Shown here piece by piece: positions 9,166-18,424 of a stretch of 64,000 nucleotides of DNA. The DNA comes from Kuafuiihalomonas sp964473255. GTDB lineage: Bacteria > Myxococcota > Kuafuiibacteriia > Kuafuiibacteriales > Kuafuiibacteriaceae. The translations under genes and the position numbers were made by a program. The stretch covers positions 1 to 64,000 of the forward strand of contig CAYYOT010000013.1 in NCBI GenBank assembly GCA_964473255.1. Direction: 5' to 3'. Under the pieces are notes generated by a model, which was given only the letters and a program-made list of their open reading frames with translations, did no database searches and had not been told where the DNA came from. Each line of letters starts with the position of its first letter. Position 1 is the stretch's first letter.

Positions 9166-11625
9166 CTACATGTGCTGGGTGAGGACCGCGTTCAACTCGT
9201 CGCGCGTAGTCGCCGAGGCTTGGTGCCAGACCACCTCTCCGTCCGGTGAGATCAGGGCCGTGAACGGCAGGCGCTGGCCGTCGAACGCGAGCGTTCGCCA
9301 TCGCTCGGGAATGGCCCTGGGGTCGAGACGCAAGGACTGCTTTTCCGGCAGTCCCAGCTCCTGGACGAAGCTGCGCGCCTCTTCGAGGTCCTCCGGCTCG
9401 TCCATCGCCACCACCCGAAAGGCCCCCCCGGAGGCTTCCACGCTCTGGCCTAGCTCCACCAAGAAACTCGAAAGCTCTTCCCGACAGGGAGCACACCACG
9501 TGGCCCAGAAGTTCACGAGCGTCCACCGGCCGTGCTCCACGATCGGGGCCGGGTCCTCGCCGAAGAGTGTCGCGCCCGCGCCCCAGTCGTCACCCGCGGC
9601 GGAGCCGGCTGAGCTCGCCTCTCGCGCAGCTCCGCCTCTCGCTCGCGCATCCGCGAGAAAGGCCGCGAACTCGTCGGCGTCGTTCGTGCTGCTGGCGAAG
9701 GTAGCGATCACCGTGCCGTCGGCGTGTTCGACGGCATACAGCGGCAGCGCGGCCGTGCCGAAGCGGCGTACTTGGTCGGCCCGCGCAGCTTCATGCTCCG
9801 CCAGGCCACCGTCGGTGTACAGCTCGACCAGCTCCATGGACCGCAGCTGGGACGCGACAGCGGGCAAGACAAAGATCGCTTCCTCCATGAAGCGACAGTT
9901 CGTGCACGTGTATCCCGTGTAGTTGACGAACACGAGGCGACCGGAGTCAGCCGCTGCCTTTCGTCCATCCGCGAGGGTCTCGTGCCAACGGAGTCCGTCA
10001 TTTTTTGCGGCGACGACCGCCGCGCCGGGATAGCTGGTCGGCGGCAACCACCCGTCGATCCATCCGCCGAAGGCGCGTCCCTGCACCATGCCCACGCCGA
10101 GGTAGGTCGACAAAGCCAGCAGCATGATGGCGAACAGCGACTGTAGCACGGTGACCCGCCCCTGCTCGTCCGCCGCCGACTCCCCGACGAACCGGACCTT
10201 GCCCAGAAGGTATAGGCCGGCCACGGCGAAGATTGGAACCCAGACGGCGAGGACGAGGTCGCGGGTGACGACACCCCAGCCCCAGACCAGGTCCGCATTC
10301 GACAGGAACTTGAAGGCGGCGGCGAGCTCCAAAAAGCCCAGCGTCACCCGTGTCGCCGACAGCCACGGACCGGTGGCGCCTCGAAGCCGCTGCGCCCAGG
10401 CGGGGAACAGAGCGAGCACGAAAAACGGGAGAGCGAACGCGCTGGAGAACGCGAGCATCCCGAGCGTGGGCCACAACAGCTCCCCCCGCGCCGCCGCGAC
10501 CAAGACCAGGCCGACGAACCCCACCGTGCAGGTGAAGAATACCGTCGTCGCCGTTACGGCAGCGACGGCGACCGTCACGTAGTCCACGAGAGCCGACGGG
10601 CCACCTTCACGCTGCGCCGCCCGCCCGAATCGCGCTTCGAGTCGATTGGCGGCCAGGAGCAAGAACTGGGGGGCTTGGATCTCGAAGAGCCCCAGCATGT
10701 TGAGCGCGAAGAACACGAGGAGCCCAGCCAAGGCGAGATTGAAGACGGGATGCGCGGCGAAGCTCTGGATGCCCGTCACCCCGAAGAGCACCGAAACTGC
10801 GATGCCCGCTACGGTGAAGAAGAGCACCATCGTTCCCGCGTACGTTGCGGCCAGTCCAACGACGCGCCCTGCGCCTCGTTCCCGGTATTTCGAAAAGAAC
10901 GAGACCGTCAGTGGGACCACGGGCAGGACGCAGGGCGTGACCAGTGCGCCGAGCCCAAAAAGGAACGCCAGGAGCAGGAAGGACCCAAGGTCGCGGAAGC
11001 CGGCCTCGGACCGCCAGTCGGCCGCGGCGGCAGCCGTTGCGCCGCGCTCGGGCCCGGACACGTCGGGCGGCGGACCCCCGGCAGCGGGCCTGGTTGGCGC
11101 TTCGGCGACCGCGAGCGGGACGCCACCCACGTTAGGCTCGGCCGCGGGAGCGTCGCCATCGATGACCAGCTGCGCGCGGAGCTGCGCTCGTTGGTTGAGG
11201 CACTGCGCGGCCGAGCAGATCTGACCGGACATCGAGACCGGTACCGTCAGCTCACGCCCCGGGGGCGCAGATTCGGCGATTCTCAGGGGAAGCTCGAAGA
11301 TGTTGGCGCCTGCTTCGTAGCGCGCCAGATCACGCTTGAACCCGGGGTCGTACGCGATGAGGGGACGCGGTCCGTGCCAACGACCGTCGACCGTCACGTG
11401 AGCCGGTGCATCCACGGACAAGCGAAGGGCCATCGGCCCCTTGCCGGGGTCCATCGACCATAGATGCCAGCCCGGAGGGACATCCAAGGTGACGCGAAGA
11501 ACGACCGCCCTGCCCGGAGCAGCACGCTCGGGGGCGAGGTCCGCCCGAGCGTCGATCCGTGGATCGCTCGCCTCGGCTAGCGGGGACCCCAAGAGCACGC
11601 AGGCCGCGATGAAGACGCGTGGCAC
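9166..11625 (-). CDS. dsbD: DsbD-type transmembrane thiol reductant transporter fused to a TlpA-like thioredoxin
   Basis: 819 residues; E. coli DsbD has 565. DsbD passes electrons from cytoplasmic thioredoxin across the inner membrane to periplasmic partners. In order: signal peptide; N-terminal DsbC/DsbD-alpha-like beta domain (about 25-150, APGRAVVLRVTLDVPPGWHL); linker; membrane domain (about 215-500) with its two expected cysteines (GALVTPCVLPVVPLT and FFTCTVGFVG); thioredoxin domain with YTCTNCRFMEEAIF (about residue 573); then an extra C-terminal redoxin domain with WATWCAPCREEL (about residue 706) and a TlpA/ResA-like fold. The start is GTG, with AGGA upstream. The fusion suggests delivery of electrons to its own TlpA domain, perhaps for cytochrome c or protein disulphide reduction. 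Confidence 0.88.
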   Translation of the reverse strand: MPRVFIAACVLLGSPLAEASDPRIDARADLAPERAAPGRAVVLRVTLDVPPGWHLWSMDPGKGPMALRLSVDAPAHVTVDGRWHGPRPLIAYDPGFKRDLARYEAGANIFELPLRIAESAPPGRELTVPVSMSGQICSAAQCLNQRAQLRAQLVIDGDAPAAEPNVGGVPLAVAEAPTRPAAGGPPPDVSGPERGATAAAAADWRSEAGFRDLGSFLLLAFLFGLGALVTPCVLPVVPLTVSFFSKYRERGAGRVVGLAATYAGTMVLFFTVAGIAVSVLFGVTGIQSFAAHPVFNLALAGLLVFFALNMLGLFEIQAPQFLLLAANRLEARFGRAAQREGGPSALVDYVTVAVAAVTATTVFFTCTVGFVGLVLVAAARGELLWPTLGMLAFSSAFALPFFVLALFPAWAQRLRGATGPWLSATRVTLGFLELAAAFKFLSNADLVWGWGVVTRDLVLAVWVPIFAVAGLYLLGKVRFVGESAADEQGRVTVLQSLFAIMLLALSTYLGVGMVQGRAFGGWIDGWLPPTSYPGAAVVAAKNDGLRWHETLADGRKAAADSGRLVFVNYTGYTCTNCRFMEEAIFVLPAVASQLRSMELVELYTDGGLAEHEAARADQVRRFGTAALPLYAVEHADGTVIATFASSTNDADEFAAFLADARARGGAAREASSAGSAAGDDWGAGATLFGEDPAPIVEHGRWTLVNFWATWCAPCREELSSFLVELGQSVEASGGAFRVVAMDEPEDLEEARSFVQELGLPEKQSLRLDPRAIPERWRTLAFDGQRLPFTALISPDGEVVWHQASATTRDELNAVLTQHM

Positions 11626-11774
11626 GCCTCAAGAGTTCCTCATCGGCGCCATCCGCTCAACCGAGGAATGGGCTTCGGGCGGGTCCGAGAGGGTCCGCAT
11701 GGCTGGTGGACCGGCATCGGACGTTGACAGGGGATTACACGGGCCCGAGACGAGGGAGCCCCCCGGCTCATCCC

Positions 11775-12218
11775 ATGCTGTCCACCGTGGAAAAGGTGCT
11801 GATCCTGAAGTCCGTGGATCTGTTCTCCGAAATTCCCGGCCGAGACCTGGCCCGGATCGCCCAGGTGACGGAGGAGCTGGTGGTCGCTCGGGACGAAACG
11901 CTGATCCGCGAGGGTGAGCTCGGCGACTCGCTGTTCATCCTCGTCGAAGGTACCGTCGACGTGCGCAAGGGGCGTCGAGCCGTGGCACATCTCGGGTCCG
12001 GCGAGTGCGTCGGCGAAATGTCCCTCCTCGACTCCGAGCCTCGTTCGGCGACGGTTCAAGCCGCCGAAGACGTCCGCGTTCTTCGGCTCGACCGTGACGC
12101 CTTCGATGAGCTGATGGACGGGCACGTCGACATTGCCCGCGGTGTGATCCGCGTCCTTACCCGACGGCTCCGTCAGACCACTGAAGGCGTCGTGCAGAGC
12201 GACGACACGAGTGCGTGA
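11775..12218 (+). CDS. Cyclic-nucleotide-binding-domain protein (Crp-type sensor domain only)
   Basis: 147 residues, almost entirely one cNMP-binding beta barrel: LFSEIPGRDLARIAQVTEE, the loop LIREGELGDSLFILVEGTVDV, and the phosphate-binding cassette region GSGECVGEMSLLDSEPRSATVQA, in which FGE-L becomes VGEMSLL and the Arg of RSATV is kept. No helix-turn-helix follows, so it is not a Crp-type DNA-binding regulator; it probably acts as a sensor in trans. ATG 11775 is chosen because homology starts there; the frame runs upstream without family features. The next gene follows 16 bases downstream. Confidence 0.8.
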   Translation: MLSTVEKVLILKSVDLFSEIPGRDLARIAQVTEELVVARDETLIREGELGDSLFILVEGTVDVRKGRRAVAHLGSGECVGEMSLLDSEPRSATVQAAEDVRVLRLDRDAFDELMDGHVDIARGVIRVLTRRLRQTTEGVVQSDDTSA

Positions 12219-12234
12219 ACGTTAGCAAACGAAC

Positions 12235-14343
12235 ATGTCGAGACCTGTGGTCCTCCGCTCGCTCTTCTGTCACGTTCCCTCGGTGGGCGGGGCTCTTCAG
12301 CGGTCGAGTGGGCTCATGGTCCTATCGCTGCTGTTCGGCTGCCCCGAGTCAGGCGCTCTAAGTCAGGGCGTTCCTCGCCTGGTGCTCGACCCTCCGGTCG
12401 TCGACTTCGGGACGGTCTTCGTCGGCAACCCGGTCGAAGTCATCGTCTCCGCTCGGTCGGAAGGGGGGACGGCAGTCCGCTACGACGCTCGTTTTGGACC
12501 CGGTTTCGGCGAAGGCCTCGAACTCGGTCCCGCTTCGGCCAGCGTGGCCGCGGATAGCGAGCGAGACGTGCTCGTTCGTCTGCTGCCGACGGTCGAGGGG
12601 GCTCGCGAGGCCGAGGTCATGTTCGACTACGGAACGCGAACGGCGACGCTCACGGTTCGGGCGAGGGTCGAAGAGCCGCCGGACTGTGAAGATGGCAACA
12701 TCTGTACGCTCAACACCTTCGATTTCGACACCGGTCGATGTGAGACCGTCGCCACGACGAGCGAATGCAATGACCTCGACGCCTGCACCATCGCCGACCA
12801 GTGCGTGGAAGCCATCTGCTTGGGCCAGAGCGCCAACTGCGACGACGACGACATCTGCACCGATGACTTCTGCGACCGCCAGTCGGGTTGCGTGCACATC
12901 CTGGCTCGCTCTTGCGACGACGGGAATCCGTGCACCCAAGACTTCTGTGACCCGGACGCGGGCTGCGCGCATCGTAACGAGCCGGATGCCACGCCCTGCG
13001 GAGGCGAGCAGTGCAAGGTGGGCAGCATCTGCATCGACGGACAGTGCAACGACTTCCCGGTGCCCGATGGCAGCGAGTGCAACGATGGCGACTTCTGCTC
13101 CAAGAACGACCAGTGCTCGAGCGGAGACTGTCGAGACCCCAGCTTCCCTTATCCGGGGGACGGTGAGCTACAGTGGGCGACGTTCATCGGTCCCCTCGCC
13201 CCTGGAGCCAGCCGCAATCCCGTCGTCGACGCCCAGGGTTCGGTGTTCGCCGGCGTTGTTCAGGGTGTCGTCGGCGTCGATCAGTGCGGAGAGCTCCTCT
13301 GGGAAAACCGGGGGCTGGGGACGCCCGACGCCGACAGCATGCTCCTCACCCCGCTCGGACTGGTCGTGCCTCTGACCGGGGCCGGAGAACTCGTCATGTT
13401 GGAGCTGGGTCAGGGCGAGGAAGTCCGGCGCGTTTCGCTGCGGCCTCTGCTCGAAGGCCGGACGTCGACCACCGCCGCCATCGAATCCGTCGACCTGGTC
13501 GTTCGCCGGTCCGAGGCCCTCGTCGGCTCCCTTTGGGTCGAGCCCGACGACGGGAGCTCTCCGTTCGGCCTCATCTACGAGGTCTCGAGCAGCTGGACCG
13601 CCCCCACCGTGCGCGTGGAGCTCGGCTCCGAACATGCCGCCCAGCTTGCGCTCGATGCCGACGAATCGATCGTCGCGCTCCTCCGACGCGGGGAGCCCGA
13701 CGCCCCGCGGCCCGAACCCGAGCGCATCCTTCGTTTGGGCCCCAGCAATCTTCCCGAGCAAACCTGGTCGTCGTCTTCCATCGAGACCGTTCGCTCGTCG
13801 ATCTCGATCGATGCTCAGGGCCACGTGCTCTGGACGGCGGGTCTGCAGAAGTTGTCCCGCCGAGGAGAGGCGCAGCAACTCGGTCCTCCCGCCAAGGACC
13901 CCTTCGCTCGGGTCATGGGACAGGCGGTGGTCGACGGCCTTCGCACCTACACCGTCGAGATCGACCAAAGCGCCCCACCCGGCCTGGGCGAGAGTTTCCT
14001 CGTCGTGGGGCGGCAGACGGGGGAAACCGACCCGGTTCTGGAGGCCCCGCTCCCGGGCCTCGCCTTCGGAGCAACGCCGACCATCGACGATGCCGGAAAC
14101 GTCTATGCCGTCACCCAGGACGGGCAGGTGTCGTCCTGGGACGCCTTCGGGACCCTTCGGTATGAGCTCGAACTGCCGGTGGGAGCCGGGGTCTTCTCCT
14201 CCCCCTCCGTCACCCTTGCGCCGACCAACCTGCTGGTTATCGTAGGCGCGGAGGCGATCTACGGCGTGGAGGCCGTGCCCGCCCCCGGGACTTCGGCGTG
14301 GTTTCGATACCGTCGCGACAACTTCACAACGGGGCATCGATGA
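12235..14343 (+). CDS. Lipoprotein with ASH-like domain, Cys-rich repeats and a propeller-like C-terminus
   Basis: 702 residues. A hydrophobic segment and lipobox (LSLLFGCPES, about Cys40) indicate a lipoprotein with a rather long n-region. Next is an ASH/HYDIN-like beta domain (VVDFGTVFVGNPVEVIV). Residues about 145-300 hold Cys-rich repeats with Asp-Asp-x-Asp calcium-like loops (NDLDACTIADQCVEAICLG, CDDDDICTDDFC), a type common in myxobacterial surface proteins. The last ~400 residues resemble a PQQ/beta-propeller repeat region (GELQWATFIG, VDAQGSVFAGVVQGVVGVDQ). Its stop overlaps the start of a paralogue with the same order. Function is unknown; likely surface display or adhesion. Confidence 0.7.
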   Translation: MSRPVVLRSLFCHVPSVGGALQRSSGLMVLSLLFGCPESGALSQGVPRLVLDPPVVDFGTVFVGNPVEVIVSARSEGGTAVRYDARFGPGFGEGLELGPASASVAADSERDVLVRLLPTVEGAREAEVMFDYGTRTATLTVRARVEEPPDCEDGNICTLNTFDFDTGRCETVATTSECNDLDACTIADQCVEAICLGQSANCDDDDICTDDFCDRQSGCVHILARSCDDGNPCTQDFCDPDAGCAHRNEPDATPCGGEQCKVGSICIDGQCNDFPVPDGSECNDGDFCSKNDQCSSGDCRDPSFPYPGDGELQWATFIGPLAPGASRNPVVDAQGSVFAGVVQGVVGVDQCGELLWENRGLGTPDADSMLLTPLGLVVPLTGAGELVMLELGQGEEVRRVSLRPLLEGRTSTTAAIESVDLVVRRSEALVGSLWVEPDDGSSPFGLIYEVSSSWTAPTVRVELGSEHAAQLALDADESIVALLRRGEPDAPRPEPERILRLGPSNLPEQTWSSSSIETVRSSISIDAQGHVLWTAGLQKLSRRGEAQQLGPPAKDPFARVMGQAVVDGLRTYTVEIDQSAPPGLGESFLVVGRQTGETDPVLEAPLPGLAFGATPTIDDAGNVYAVTQDGQVSSWDAFGTLRYELELPVGAGVFSSPSVTLAPTNLLVIVGAEAIYGVEAVPAPGTSAWFRYRRDNFTTGHR

Positions 14344-16484
14344 AGAGAATCCGAATCGCCGCAACCCTGCTCTCGGTCTTCGCCTGCGCGGACGAGTCCG
14401 GGGGCCTAGGCCGGGTCGAGCCGGAGGGCGTGATCTCTCCCGCGGAGCTCGACCTCGGCGAGGCCCCGATCGGCGTTCGGCTCACCCGTCAGCTCACCGT
14501 CGAAAACCGTGGGGTCGGCGCCCTCAGCATTCGCTCGGCTCGCTTCGACGGCGAGACCGTCTTCGGCCTCGACGGCAGCCTCCCCATCGACCTGGCACCA
14601 TCGGGCACCCACACCTTCACCGTACACGGCTCACCCGACGCCCTTCGGAGGTTTCGCGCCGAACTGGAGCTCGACACCAACGACGGCATCCTGTCCGCGA
14701 TCGTGATGCTGACCGGAGTTCCGCGACCGGACTGCGAAGACAACAACCCTTGCACGCGCGAGTTCTTCGATACGGCGCTCAACGAGTGCGTCACCGAGTT
14801 CGCGGACGGCGAGTCCTGTTCTCCGGCGGACAAGTGTATCATCAACGCCGTATGCTCGGCGGGCGTCTGCCTCGGCGAGTCGAAGGCCTGCGGTGATTCG
14901 AGCGTCTGCACCCGAGACGTGTGCCGTCAGACCGACGGTCAGTGCATCTTCATCGAAGACCCCGACATCTGCGACGACGACAATCCCTGCACGACGGACA
15001 CGTGTGGCCCGGCCGGCTGCAGCAGCCTGGCGCTGCCCAACGGAACGGCCTGCAACGACCAAGACGATTGCACGATCAACGATGCGTGCTTCGCGGGGAC
15101 GTGTCGCGGTGCGCCCCTCCCCAATGGCCAAGCCTGCGACGACGGAAATTCCTGCACCGTTGGGGACCAGTGCGTCGAGGGCCGCTGCAGCGGTAGCAAC
15201 ATCCTGGTCAACGCCGAAGAGGGCGAGGTCGTGTTCGAGTACGCGCTGACGGATTGGGAGGAGCGCGCCTTCCTCCACCGACGCGAGGTCAGCTTGTCGC
15301 CGGACGGGGTGTTCATCGGACTCGACCATCTGTCGACCCATCAAGGCGAAGGCCTGATCCACGAGATCTTTTCCATGAAGCAGTGCGGTAGCGTCGACTT
15401 CCCCTCCTTCAGCTATCGGCCTGCCGAGGCCAATTCACGGGTCCGCTACGTTCGCCGCGCGGTCATGGTCGACCAAGAAGGCCGCACGCGGATCATCGTG
15501 GGGGTCCGCCAGCTCCCCGAGAACGGCTTCCGGCCGGAGACGACCTCCTACTTCCTGAACGACGACGGTAGTGTCCTGAACTCGGCGATCCGGATCGAAG
15601 GTGGGCAGACGGGCTGGTCCCTCACGCCCGACGGCGGCTTCGTGTGGGGCGTCATTCTGCCCAACGCTCAATCGGACCCGACGCTGCCGGTCGAAGACGT
15701 CTTCACCATCGCCCGCGAAGACCGCGACGGGAACCAGCTCTGGCGCTACGAGCGTCGAACCTGGGACTGGGCCGAGTTCCTCGGGGTGGCGGGTCCCCGC
15801 GTGCTCTTCTGGTCCTCGGGGCGGTTCGGAGCTCTCGATTACCAGACGGGCAAGCTTGCTTGGAGCACGTTGACCAGCTTCATCCCCAAAGAGATGGCGC
15901 TGTCGACCCAGCTGGATCTCGGTATCGCCCGAACCGGGCGGCAGCTGTTCGCCGTCGAGCTCATCGAGGGCCTGGAAGTCTTTCGCTTCCCGGCGCAGGA
16001 GCGCATCGACTACTTCCCGCGGACCGACCCGGTCATCTCCTCGGACGGGCGCATTCTGGTCATGATGGAGCAGCGAACGACGGATGGGACCGTGCCCCTG
16101 AGCCTGACGTGGGTGGAACTCGACACGTCGGGAGACGTCATCACAGAGACCATCTTGGACTACGTCTTCCCCCCCGACCCCCGAGCCGCCCAGCACGAAG
16201 ACTTCGATGACCCGTACCCCACCGTGGCCGACGATGGTGTCACGTACGTCGGTTACGGAGACCGTTTTTGGGCCATCGATCCGGGAGGCAGCATTCGCTG
16301 GAGCCTCACGTCGAGCGTGAACGCCTTCACTGGAACCGTCCCCCTCCTCCGTGATGACGGCGTCCTCGTGATCTCGCGGGGCAGTCGCGAGATCATCGGT
16401 GTCCGTACCAACGGCGGCCAGATGGACCGGAAGGCATGGTCGAGCTTCCGCAACGACGCGGGTCGCACCAACTATACGCCCTAG
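14340..16484 (+). CDS. Paralogous lipoprotein: ASH-like domain, Cys-rich repeats, propeller-like C-terminus
   Basis: 714 residues from ATG 14340, which overlaps the preceding stop (ATGA); the frame extends 14 codons further upstream inside the previous gene. The short signal has lipobox SVFACADES (about Cys17). An ASH-like domain follows (ISPAELDLGEAPIGVRLTR), then Cys-rich repeats (CEDNNPCTREFF, CNDQDDCTINDACFAGTCRG, CDDGNSCTVGDQCVEGRC) and a propeller-like region (LDYQTGKLAWSTLTS, RFWAIDPGGSIRWSLTSS). It is the tandem duplicate of the gene before it, diverged but with the same domain order and the same C-terminal motif (SSFRNDAGRTNYTP versus WFRYRRDNFTTGHR). The two are probably co-expressed. 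Confidence 0.7.
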   Translation: MKRIRIAATLLSVFACADESGGLGRVEPEGVISPAELDLGEAPIGVRLTRQLTVENRGVGALSIRSARFDGETVFGLDGSLPIDLAPSGTHTFTVHGSPDALRRFRAELELDTNDGILSAIVMLTGVPRPDCEDNNPCTREFFDTALNECVTEFADGESCSPADKCIINAVCSAGVCLGESKACGDSSVCTRDVCRQTDGQCIFIEDPDICDDDNPCTTDTCGPAGCSSLALPNGTACNDQDDCTINDACFAGTCRGAPLPNGQACDDGNSCTVGDQCVEGRCSGSNILVNAEEGEVVFEYALTDWEERAFLHRREVSLSPDGVFIGLDHLSTHQGEGLIHEIFSMKQCGSVDFPSFSYRPAEANSRVRYVRRAVMVDQEGRTRIIVGVRQLPENGFRPETTSYFLNDDGSVLNSAIRIEGGQTGWSLTPDGGFVWGVILPNAQSDPTLPVEDVFTIAREDRDGNQLWRYERRTWDWAEFLGVAGPRVLFWSSGRFGALDYQTGKLAWSTLTSFIPKEMALSTQLDLGIARTGRQLFAVELIEGLEVFRFPAQERIDYFPRTDPVISSDGRILVMMEQRTTDGTVPLSLTWVELDTSGDVITETILDYVFPPDPRAAQHEDFDDPYPTVADDGVTYVGYGDRFWAIDPGGSIRWSLTSSVNAFTGTVPLLRDDGVLVISRGSREIIGVRTNGGQMDRKAWSSFRNDAGRTNYTP

Positions 16485-16519
16485 CCACCGAGTTGACCCG
16501 TATTCGGTAAGCCCTCAGG

Positions 16520-18418
16520 ATGTGGACCGTGGCGCTGCCTTCCGCGGTCTATCTGCGTGCCACGGACGGCACCACCGTGGGCCCCTTGCCGACCCAGTGG
16601 CTCGAGCTTCTTTTCGACGCCGGAGTGGTGACCGACCACACGCCGGTCTCTCTGAACGGTCAGCGCTGGCGGGCGATCGGCGACTGGCGAGAAATGGCCG
16701 ACCGGCTGCACGAGGTTCAGGCTCAGATCGCTTCGGGTTCGAACCCTTGGCCCATCGTTCTTTCCAAGGAAGCCGCTCTCGAGGGCGACGTACGACGGGC
16801 TCTCGGCCGCACGCCATCGGCACCGGTAGCGTACGCGACGGCCTCCACGGAGCCCGCCCGGCGGGCCGAGCCTTCCAGTTCGTCGATCCCGATTCCCGAG
16901 CGTACCGCCGACCTTTCGAGCCCGAGCATGACCATCGATACGGCGATCGTTCCCGAGGAGGAGGCCCAGAACCTGGAAGGGCCGCCACTTCGAGCTTGGG
17001 TGAATCTAGCGATCCGGAAGGTGACGGGCACGCTCACCGTCGAGCATGAAACGGGTCCAATCACTTTGAACCTGAGGGGCGGCCGAATCGCCACGCTGGA
17101 CGTCAAAGACCCGACCCTCGCGCTCGCGGCCTACCTCGTCGAGGCCGGGGTTACGACGGAGGCGGCCCTTCAGGTCGCTGCGGCCGAGGTTGCCCGGAAG
17201 GGACTCGACCTCGGTTCCGCGCTGGTGATGACCGGCGGCGCGGCGCCCGACCCCTATTTCGATACGTACAAGAAATGGGCCCGCAGAGTCCTGTCGCTCG
17301 TGGTCCTCTCCGTCGCCGAAAAAGTGACTTTCCACAGTGGAGACATCTCCTCGCCGGCCGTACCGCTGGGTTTCGACCGGTATGGTATCTTCATGGAGGT
17401 CATTCGCGAGATTCCTCGGTCCACCCTCTCCGAGCTGCTCGAATCCCACCGCACCCAGCCCTTGATCATCTCGGGTGTAGAGGGGCTGCGAGTCGAAAAT
17501 CTGAAGCTTCAACCCAAGGAGCTTCGCACCATCAAGCAGATCAATGGTCGCTACACTCTGCGGGACTTGCTGGATCAGATCGGGTCCGACGAGAGCGCCT
17601 CCGCCTCGGTGCTCCGCTCCCTCTTCTTCGCAACGCGGACCGGTCTGGCCTTCTGGGGTGAAGACCCACTCCTCAAGGAAGAGTTAGCCGAAGCCGGTCG
17701 CCTCCGCGACGAATACGAGAAGATCAAGAATCTCGACCATTTCAAGGTTCTGGGCGTCAAGATGGACGACGACGATGACGCGGTCCGCGCCGGCTATACG
17801 GCCTTGGCCAAGAGATTTCACACCGACGCTCTACGTCCCGACGCCGACCCGGGCCTTCGCGAGATCCGCGAACAGCTCTTTTCCCTGATCAGCCAGGCCT
17901 TCGCCGCCATCGAAACCGAAGGTCGTCGCGAGCGCTATCGCAAGGAGCTCGAAGAGGGAGTTTCTCGCGAGGAAACGAATCGGGCACAGGCCATCCTGTT
18001 CAGCGAGTCGATCTTCAAGAAGGCCGAAGTGCTCATGCGCGTGCGCAAGTACGACGAAGCCCTGAAGTTTCTCGACGAGGCTCTGAACCTCAACCCCGAC
18101 GAAGTGGAGTTTCAGGTCGTGCGAACCTACTGCAAGCTCCTGCTTGACCAGGGGTCCCGTCCCGAGCCGGAGCCGGCGTTTTTGGCCGAAGCCATCGACT
18201 CCCTCAAGGCGGCGGTTCAAAAACGCCCGGAAATGCTGAATGGCCATTTGATTCTGGCGCAGCTCTCCAAGATGTCGGGCGACAACAAGCTCATGGTCCG
18301 GAGCTACCAGAAGGTTCTGGACCTCGACCCGAAGCATGCGGAAGCCGGCCGTGAGATCCGGCTCGAACGGCTCCGGCGCGAAAAAGAGAAGGAGAAGTCG
18401 AAGAAGCGCTGGTTCTGA
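16520..18418 (+). CDS. Regulatory protein: GYF_2-like, PATAN/DUF4388, J-domain and TPR
   Basis: 632 residues, no signal peptide, probably cytoplasmic. Residues about 5-60 resemble a GYF_2 domain (RATDGTTVGPLPTQWLELLF, then WRAIGDW). About 155-260 resemble PATAN/DUF4388, a module of myxobacterial and cyanobacterial regulators (GTLTVEHETGPITLNLRGGR). About 408-475 is a J-domain (LDHFKVLGVKMDDDDDAVRAGY) in which the DnaK-activating HPD tripeptide reads HTD (434-436). The C-terminus holds TPR repeats (YDEALKFLDEALNLNPDEVE) and ends in a basic tail. It may link a DnaK-like partner to a signalling or motility process, but the altered HPD makes DnaK stimulation uncertain. It converges on lolD. Confidence 0.7.
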   Translation: MWTVALPSAVYLRATDGTTVGPLPTQWLELLFDAGVVTDHTPVSLNGQRWRAIGDWREMADRLHEVQAQIASGSNPWPIVLSKEAALEGDVRRALGRTPSAPVAYATASTEPARRAEPSSSSIPIPERTADLSSPSMTIDTAIVPEEEAQNLEGPPLRAWVNLAIRKVTGTLTVEHETGPITLNLRGGRIATLDVKDPTLALAAYLVEAGVTTEAALQVAAAEVARKGLDLGSALVMTGGAAPDPYFDTYKKWARRVLSLVVLSVAEKVTFHSGDISSPAVPLGFDRYGIFMEVIREIPRSTLSELLESHRTQPLIISGVEGLRVENLKLQPKELRTIKQINGRYTLRDLLDQIGSDESASASVLRSLFFATRTGLAFWGEDPLLKEELAEAGRLRDEYEKIKNLDHFKVLGVKMDDDDDAVRAGYTALAKRFHTDALRPDADPGLREIREQLFSLISQAFAAIETEGRRERYRKELEEGVSREETNRAQAILFSESIFKKAEVLMRVRKYDEALKFLDEALNLNPDEVEFQVVRTYCKLLLDQGSRPEPEPAFLAEAIDSLKAAVQKRPEMLNGHLILAQLSKMSGDNKLMVRSYQKVLDLDPKHAEAGREIRLERLRREKEKEKSKKRWF

Positions 18419-18424
18419 GAGTGA

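Noticed and set aside
13168..14364. Antisense frame of 398 codons opposite the first Cys-rich lipoprotein
   Set aside because: No start signal or family features; the sense strand has a lipobox, repeats and coupled neighbours.
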